From Scenedesmus sp. ARA3 (taxonomy: Eukaryota > Chlorophyta > Chlorophyceae > Sphaeropleales > Scenedesmaceae), in contig RWJK01000698.1 in NCBI GenBank assembly GCA_004335835.1, positions 1 to 37,449 on the forward strand: DNA of 37,449 bases, given 5' to 3'. Each line of letters starts with the position of its first letter. Positions within the stretch are counted from its first letter, which is position 1. Below the pieces are notes generated by a model. It saw only the letters and a program-made list of their open reading frames with translations, ran no database searches and was not told the DNA's origin. A program made the translations under genes and the position numbers. Positions 32,745-37,449 of this stretch are shown one piece after another.

Positions 32745-33266
32745 GCAGCTGCAGTAGACAATAGCCGCAGCAGCAGGGACGACAGCGCCCCTCAACTGGG
32801 CAGCCCAGCAGCAGCAGCAAATCAGCAGCAGCAGCAGCAGCAGCCGCTGGTGCAGCCCGGCAGCAAGCTCACATTGCAGGGGCTTCGCAGCCAGCTGGAT
32901 GAGCTGTCATTCAGCCAGCCAAGCCAGCAGCAGCAGCAGGGCACGCGGTTTGTGCAGCAGCAGGGGGCTCGGCTGGAGCTGCTGGAGCAGCTCAGCAGGC
33001 AGCAGCAGGTGCTGCAGAAGCACTACAGCCTGCCTAAGAACTACCAGGTGCATATCCCGCTGTCTCCAAAGCCCCCGCGGCCACAGCAGCAGCAGCAGCA
33101 GCTGGGGCTGGGATTGGGGCAGCCGGTGTACAGGCAGCAGAGCTTGGGCGGCATGCCTGTGGCAGGCAGGGGGCAGCAGCAGCAGCATGGGCTAGGGCAG
33201 TCAGTGTATAGGCAGCAGAGCTTAGGCAGCATGCCCGAGTCGGGCAGCGAGGCAGCGCCACTGTAG
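27875..33266 (+). CDS. TBC-domain Rab GTPase-activating protein
   Basis: Predicted to stimulate GTP hydrolysis by a Rab GTPase in membrane traffic. Eight exons: 27875-27937, 28479-28628, 29097-29234, 29463-29487 (25-bp microexon), 29781-29899, 30094-30236, 30975-31120 and 31912-33266. All phases close, giving 712 aa. The ATG has an in-frame stop upstream (27842); exon 1 (MRRFGGLKGLFNNQ) rests on phase and that stop. The catalytic Arg finger is in IEKDIARTFP (Arg87; IxxDxxR motif). The Gln finger is in VGYCQGMN (Gln122; YxQ motif). Further TBC blocks are LLLMYLPERHAFGGLV, LIPPRLNAHLESHGVLPLLY and ASWLMTCFSADFP. The C-terminal 450 residues, all in exon 8, are disordered Ala/Ser/Gln-rich sequence with two copies of a VYRQQSLG motif. 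Exons 2, 6 and 7 have donor-side copies in the following introns. Confidence 0.92.
28788..28869 (+). repeat. Donor-side copy of TBC exon 2
   Basis: GTGGAGCTGTGGATGAGCTC onward repeats the last 80 or so bases of exon 2 (real end 28628) and keeps the CTCACG/GTGCG donor. A C-to-T change turns a CAG codon into TAG (CTGTAGCGG), and one inserted base follows in the GAAGTACATG part. If included in mRNA it would end translation. Confidence 0.92.
28962..28984 (+). repeat. Short acceptor-side copy of TBC exon 3 start
   Basis: TTTCCTGCAGCCTGTGAGC occurs here and again at the real exon 3 acceptor (exon starts 29097). Only about 19 bases match, so this is the weakest of the exon-edge duplications. Using it would shift the frame relative to the conserved SDEAVNDIEKDIARTFP segment. 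Confidence 0.55.
29518..29780 (+). repeat. Opposed AGC and CTG tracts within TBC intron 4
   Basis: Six AGC units at 29518-29535, about 30 bases after the microexon donor, and about eighteen TGC units at 29713-29767 just before the exon 5 acceptor at 29780. The two are reverse complements, so the intron RNA could fold into a long hairpin that brings the splice sites together. Confidence 0.8.
30299..30812 (+). repeat. Five donor-side copies of TBC exon 6
   Basis: The real exon 6 ends CTTCAGCGCACG at 30236 before GTGAGG. Copies ending at 30334, 30461, 30579, 30702 and 30812 repeat CTTCAGCGCAGACTTCCCTG and CAGCTTCAGCGC(A/G)CG, each followed by GTGAGG. The third and fourth are longer and also keep the upstream GGCGCCAGCTGGCTCA part. 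All five lie between the real donor and exon 7. Confidence 0.93.
30941..30974 (+). repeat. CTG tract forming the TBC exon 7 acceptor
   Basis: About eleven GCT/CTG units run without a break into the CAG acceptor at 30974, so the triplet repeat itself is the 3' splice-site tract. Confidence 0.88.
31203..31249 (+). repeat. Donor-side copy of TBC exon 7
   Basis: ATGGAGGACTGCCTGGCGCT followed by GCTGAAGAGCGAGGCACCGT repeats the end of exon 7 (31080-31120). The donor has decayed from TGTGAGTG to TGTGAACG. It lies about 83 bases after the real donor. Confidence 0.9.
31250..31860 (+). other. Body of TBC intron 7, no gene seen
   Basis: About 600 bases of unique-looking sequence with an A-run (31526-31534) and no coding block. 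It has a lower triplet-repeat content than the other introns of this gene and may be an old insertion; no terminal repeats were found. Confidence 0.35.
31861..31911 (+). repeat. CTG tract forming the TBC exon 8 acceptor
   Basis: A run of about sixteen CTG units with one CTA interruption ends in the CAG acceptor at 31911. Exon 8 starts with CG, completing a Ser codon before WEDAVLHDVL. Confidence 0.88.
33103..33236 (+). repeat. Coding duplication in TBC exon 8
   Basis: Two in-frame copies of a segment reading GLGQ(P/S)VYRQQSLG(G/S)MP near the C-terminus, separated by an Ala/Gly/Gln stretch. It is a recent-looking duplication within the disordered tail. Confidence 0.8.
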
Positions 33267-34667
33267 AACAAGTAAGCTTTGGGTGCCAGCTGGCCCCTGA
33301 GTCGCATAGATCATGAGATGCATCGACTCCTGTAGACTGTTTGTGTTACATATCAAGCCATAGCATCAACGCCAGCCGCCCCGCGCCCCACTGGAGCGGC
33401 ATCAGGAGGGAGCACTGCTCCTGGAGACTGTTGATGCTGTGGCAGCTGAGGGTTGGGCTCACGTGTCCAGCTGTGATTGCTCTGTTTACATTCAACTGTG
33501 GGCTATCTTGTTGACTTCCGTGTTATAGTTGTTGCCCTGGCAGCTGAGGGTCGGACTGATGTGTCCAAATGTGGTCTCTCTTGTCGACATCATGTCGACA
33601 ACATGTTGTTGTCAAGCAGTGAAGCAGCAGATCGCGCTTGCGTCTGTGGACCCAATGGGGCAAAAAGCCGCCTGTGCGACACAGGTCAGCATTATTCTAT
33701 ATCATATCTGAATCTGCTGCTTGGAAAGCTGTTGACTGCTGAGGAGTAGCTGCTTCGGCTAGGACAGCAGGTAGCTACCTATAGATGGCGCCTATTGCAG
33801 TTGCGTCTGCTGCGTGTGTGCAGCAGCACGTGCTGCCCAATGCAGTCACGCCAACGCAGGCCATTCATTGGGCCAGTACACCTTTTGCGTGACATGTAAG
33901 GAATATATCACATGTGCTGCACGAATGGAGCCCTCCACAGTCTGTGGCCATCCAGGGTGACATGGTTTGTCAGTCAGCCACACTAGCTCAGCCTCACTTG
34001 CAATCACTGTAGCAGCTTGACTGAGGCCAATACTGGCAGCCAATGGTGCTTGTCCAGGGCCAGTGCTCGGAACACTCGACGTTTTTCTAGCTGATGAACG
34101 AGGCGGGCTTCGGGCTGTCACCGGCAGCTGAAGTACAGCTTCTACGTTAGGTGCCGAGTCAGCAGCAGGCTAGGGTTTGACAGACACAGCTCACTTCTGC
34201 TGCGGACTGCCGAAACGATTAATTCGCATATGCTTCATCTAATTCATACCTTGCGTACCTTGCATCCTTCTACGCGTAGTAGGCTTAAGCTGATTTTTAT
34301 AGCTCTGCCTGTGAGGCACATTCGTCTTTCATTGCAGGTTTCAAACAGTACTTTAGTATAACTATTGTAATAGGTGATTAACCTGCAGTGTGTTTATTTG
34401 CGAAAGCTGGGCCGAGTTGGCGGGAAGACAGCAGGAGGTGGGCGCGGCCTTTCTGCTTTCTCAGCGTCTATGCCTGTTGCTCAAGCTGCAGAGATAACCT
34501 CAAAAACGCAGATTTCGACGTATGTGACCTCGCAGCGCTGAACATGCTGAGGACAAACCCACTGCCACTAACGCTGCTGTGCAGGCTGGTCAATCATTCA
34601 TGTACGTATCTAGCCAGGAGGAAGAGCACATACAGTTCTTAGTTCGTTGCAGGGCTAGCTGCACATC
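33267..34667. other. Region without a recognised gene
   Basis: About 1.4 kb between the TBC stop codon and the start of the M11 gene. It should contain the TBC 3' UTR and the M11 promoter. A near-duplicate phrase (TGGCAGCTGAGGGT with GTGTCCA) appears at about 33439 and 33539. No conserved coding block was found. Confidence 0.4.
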
Positions 34668-35620
34668 ATGCAGCCAGCCCTGCAGCGCCTGCTGTGGGTG
34701 TTGTTAGCGCTGGCTGCTGTGCGCAGCGTCATGGCAAATGAAGTGTTTGTGGGTGAGTTAGCCAAGCCAATAGATGATGCAGCTAGGCAGCGCCAGCTGA
34801 AACACACGTCCATATTTTGCCAATAGCTGCTGCCATCTGTGCATAGCTGTGAAGCATTGTTTGTCATCATGTCATTCACTTATGGCCCTGCTGTCAGCAG
34901 CCATGACTAACATCAGCGCCTGGGCCACCTGACATGTTAGTAACACATGTCACGCCGTGACCATGCGTGCACTACTTGCAGGACAAATCCAAGAGACAGC
35001 AGTTCACGGCAAGGAGAGCAGCTTCAGCACATCACGCAAAAACCATGATGCAGTACACGTGCATACACAGCATCATCACCTGCGGCTAAAAACAGGGGAG
35101 CTGCGGCGAATGCTGTTTCCCAGGGAACCAGCAGTGGTGAGCATCAACAGCAACCCTGCACGGGTGCAGAAGCAGCACGTGTGTCGCGCCAAGGAATCAT
35201 GACAATGAGCAGAAGCACACCTTAGCAGCAGCAGCAGCAGCAGCAGCAACACCAGCTGCCCCTGCTGCTGCAGGGCTAAGCAGTGCCGCAAGTCATGCAG
35301 CAGCAGGAGCAGCAACAGCAGCTGAATATGTTGTGTGTCGCTGCAGTGCACGCATGCCTGCAGCAACCAGGATGACGTCATTTTGATGGACATAACAACA
35401 GCAATGAGCACGCCACCAGGGCACCAGCATGCCGCATTTTGGCTTTGAGGAAGACAGGCGCACGTTACCCTGCATGTTTGCATGTACAACAACAGATTCC
35501 TGTGAAGTTGGTCACACATGCTCATTGTCTGGTGATATAATGAGGCACAAAATGGAGTTAATGACTGAGACATACGCTTAACCGCCCCTCTTGTTCTGTT
35601 TGTGATGACGTGCAAAACAC

Positions 35621-35651
<31 letters not shown>

Positions 35652-36353
35652 CTGGTGGTGCTGCAGCTGCCACGCTCTGGTAGCTGGGTCATGGTGCGGA
35701 CGCTGTCACAGCAGCATTGCAGCCACAGCGCAGCCCGCAACAGCAGCGCAATGTGCGTTGGCAGCATCTCAGCTCAGGAAGGTAAGAAAGTGGTACAGCA
35801 CTCAAGTCAGTCCGACAAGCAGCGTGGTACAATGGCAGCAGCAATGTTGGTGCTGTAATTTCGTAGGGGCACAGGAGTAATCACAGGCTTGCCCATCAAG
35901 CAGCAACAGCAGCAGTAGCAGCAGAGGCAGCAGCAGCAGCAGCAACAGCTTGAGTAAAGAAGGGCAGTAGTAGCGGCAGCCAGCTAAATGCACAAACAGC
36001 AGCACAAAACTCCCCCTCGCATTTGTTCTGCAAACCACTCTGCGCAGCACCCATGCACAGCACACATGGTAAACCTGCTGCCTCTGCTCCTGCTGCTTCA
36101 TGTATGCATGCATGCTGCTGCGCTGCAGGAGCTGCACGTGACTCATTTGTTGCTGGGCAGCCGCGGGGTCAGGTCACGCTGAAAACCCTGGTCATACAGC
36201 TGCAGGTGGGTTGGGAGGGAGTCCAGGGGCAGCAGTAGCAGCAGCAAGAGCAGCAGCAGCAATGTGGGCCGACTTTGGCGTCCAGAAATCTGAGCATCTG
36301 CCGTTACAGAAGACCGCAGAAGACCGCAGAAGGCGGAAACACCCATCCAGGAT

Positions 36354-36384
<31 letters not shown>

Positions 36385-36662
36385 CAGCGTGTGTGCAGCA
36401 GCCACAGCAGGCTGCACACAGCATAACAAGTCCCTTGACGAGCCTGCATGTGCAGTCTGCCTGCCTGCAGCAACAGCCCACACAGCAGCAGGGGCCCGGT
36501 ACCAGGGCAGTTGCTGGTAGGCACTGCCGAAGTTTCGTGCTGTACTGGGCCTCCAGCTGTTAACCTCTTGCCTTTGGCACTCAACCACTGATACACAGTA
36601 CTGCTGCTGCTGCTGCTGCTGCTGCTGCATACACGCTGCTGCTGCTGCTGCTGCCGCATACA

Positions 36663-36704
<42 letters not shown>

Positions 36705-37449
36705 ATCATGCAGGTGTGTGGGCAGGGCCCCGCCACCACCCCGGAAAAGCTTGCTGCTGCGCTGTTTGAAGGCGAGGCAGACAGCCAGCCTGAAACCCTA
36801 CAAGGCATGTTCAGCTCCTGTTCCTACGGCAATGCAGATTTCAGCCGATCAGCAGGCTGTGAGGTTGTGTCTGCGACAGTGCCGATCGACTGCTCGGGCA
36901 AGACGCCTTGGGGAGCTCCTTTTGACAGCTTGACGTGCCCCTATACAGGTGAGCCTCGGGTCGCGTCAGCCTGCTGTCCATGTCTGTGTGCAACAACCTG
37001 GCCATTTATAGGCTTGGTCATATGAAAATTGGCGGTGCTGGCGGGGCAGGCTGGCAGCTTGCAGTTGCATAGAGTGCTGCCTGCTGTTGCGCGCATTGCC
37101 CCCTGGGTGTGCAGCACAGTGGCGCCCCGCTGGGATCGTGCGTCAGGTAGGGTGCCACACTGAGAGAACTTGCCTGTTTCTAATGCTGCCATTTGAATTT
37201 GAGGTCATTGTTGTCCAAGCTCACATGCTTGTCTGCCGCTGTGTTGTCTGCCGCCGTGCAGAGTGGAGCGATGTGGCTAACGACTATGTGTAGCACGTGC
37301 TGGCTATGAAAATGTCTCGTTCCTGCTGACAAACACTATGCATTCCTTCCTGCAGAGTGGAGCGACGTGGCCAACGACACTGTGAAGCACATGCTGGCTA
37401 GGTTAATGTTCATTGCTGCTGACAAACACTATGCATTCCTTCCTGCAGA
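34668..37449 (+). CDS. Secreted peptidase M11 (gametolysin-like) protein, N-terminal part
   Basis: Gametolysin-type zinc metalloproteases act on the algal cell wall or extracellular matrix. Exons 34668-34752, 34982-35136, 35667-35781, 36129-36205 and 36714-36948 join in consistent phase (about 222 codons); the next exon is one of the copies near 37262, 37356 or beyond the window. The N-terminus is a signal peptide: a hydrophobic core LLWVLLALAAV and a V-M-A cleavage site at about residue 23. Exon 5 carries the family-like segment AALFEGEADS, then MFSSCSYGNADF, then VVSATVPIDCSG, followed by EWSDVAND in the next exon. The HExxH zinc site expected further on is outside the window, so catalytic competence is unknown. 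Assignment rests on the CSYG and PIDCSG blocks and secretion signal; moderate confidence. Confidence 0.72.
35224..35666 (+). repeat. Opposed AGC and CTG tracts within M11 intron 2
   Basis: Eight AGC units at 35224-35247, about 90 bases after the exon 2 donor. Eight CTG units at 35622-35645 lead into the exon 3 acceptor (CTGCAG at 35666). They are reverse complements and flank most of the intron. Confidence 0.82.
35901..36128 (+). repeat. Opposed, interrupted CAG and CTG tracts within M11 intron 3
   Basis: Interrupted CAG repeats cover 35901-35950. Interrupted CTG-rich sequence covers about 36075-36128 and ends in the exon 4 acceptor. Pairing would be weaker than in introns 2 and 4 because of the interruptions. 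Confidence 0.65.
36229..36713 (+). repeat. Opposed CAG and CTG tracts within M11 intron 4
   Basis: CAG-rich sequence starts about 25 bases after the donor (36229-36261) and nine perfect CAG units lie at 36355-36381. CTG blocks at 36601-36627, 36635-36654 and 36665-36703, separated by CATACACG spacers, run up to the exon 5 acceptor at 36713. This is the strongest potential intron-spanning stem in the window. Confidence 0.85.
37247..37449 (+). repeat. Tandem acceptor-plus-exon copies in the M11 gene
   Basis: AGTGGAGCGATGTGGC starts at 37262 and AGTGGAGCGACGTGGC at 37356, each after a GCAG acceptor. A third unit begins at 37449, where the window stops after another CATTCCTTCCTGCAG. The period is 93-94 bp. 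Copy one has TAG in frame after EWSDVANDYV. Copy two stays open as EWSDVANDTVKHMLA. The array continues past the window. Confidence 0.88.

Noticed and set aside
31835..32761. Minus-strand 308-aa Ala-rich open frame
   Set aside because: It is the antisense of TBC exon 8. Triplet repeats leave all frames open, and the plus frame is tied to the TBC domain by phase.

Overview
The window looks like nuclear DNA of a green alga, probably a chlorophycean. The evidence is intron-dense genes with GT-AG introns, very abundant CAG/CTG triplet tracts encoding poly-Gln, poly-Ala and poly-Ser, plant-type architectures (an ankyrin-RING protein of the XB3/XBAT type, plant-like APC2), and a gametolysin-type (peptidase M11) secreted protein of the kind expanded in volvocine algae. 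The species is not identified. There are no bacterial operons, CRISPR arrays or recognisable rRNA or tRNA genes. All gene models were built by hand from conserved protein blocks joined at GT-AG sites with checked reading phase. Five close from start to stop and the sixth runs off the right edge.

Layout. 1-954: a pair of diverged direct repeats and apparent 5' flank. 955-2845 (+): UBC9, the SUMO-conjugating E2 (5 exons, 160 aa). 2846-8366: mostly no recognisable gene, with a 38-bp minisatellite and a phase-consistent but unrecognised set of exons ending at 7536. 8367-10609 (-): an A/B-type mitotic cyclin (6 exons, 375 aa). 10610-12167: a shared divergent upstream region. 12168-19350 (+): APC2, the cullin subunit of the anaphase-promoting complex (13 exons, 991 aa). 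19351-22779: no recognisable gene, with a 54-bp minisatellite. 22780-26460 (-): a myristoylatable ankyrin-repeat/RING E3 ligase (6 exons, 663 aa). 26461-27874: nothing recognised. 27875-33266 (+): a TBC-domain Rab GTPase-activating protein (8 exons, 712 aa). 33267-34667: nothing recognised. 34668-37449 (+): the N-terminal part of a secreted peptidase M11 protein, cut by the window end.

Functionally the left two thirds is rich in ubiquitin-family and cell-cycle genes: a SUMO E2, a cyclin, the APC/C scaffold that marks cyclins for destruction, and a RING E3. The cyclin and APC2 genes are head to head. This suggests, but does not show, shared cell-cycle regulation.

The most unusual feature is a repeated pattern of partial exon duplication. 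In UBC9, APC2, the TBC gene and the M11 gene, one edge of an exon plus its splice site has been copied, once or in tandem, into the adjoining intron. Where the acceptor side is copied the copies lie upstream of the real exon; where the donor side is copied they lie downstream. Copies keep the AG or GT signal but many have stops or frameshifts. The largest are about seven acceptor-side copies before APC2 exon 8 and five donor-side copies after TBC exon 6. A second pattern is that several introns carry CAG repeats near the donor and CTG repeats near the acceptor, which could pair and loop out the intron.
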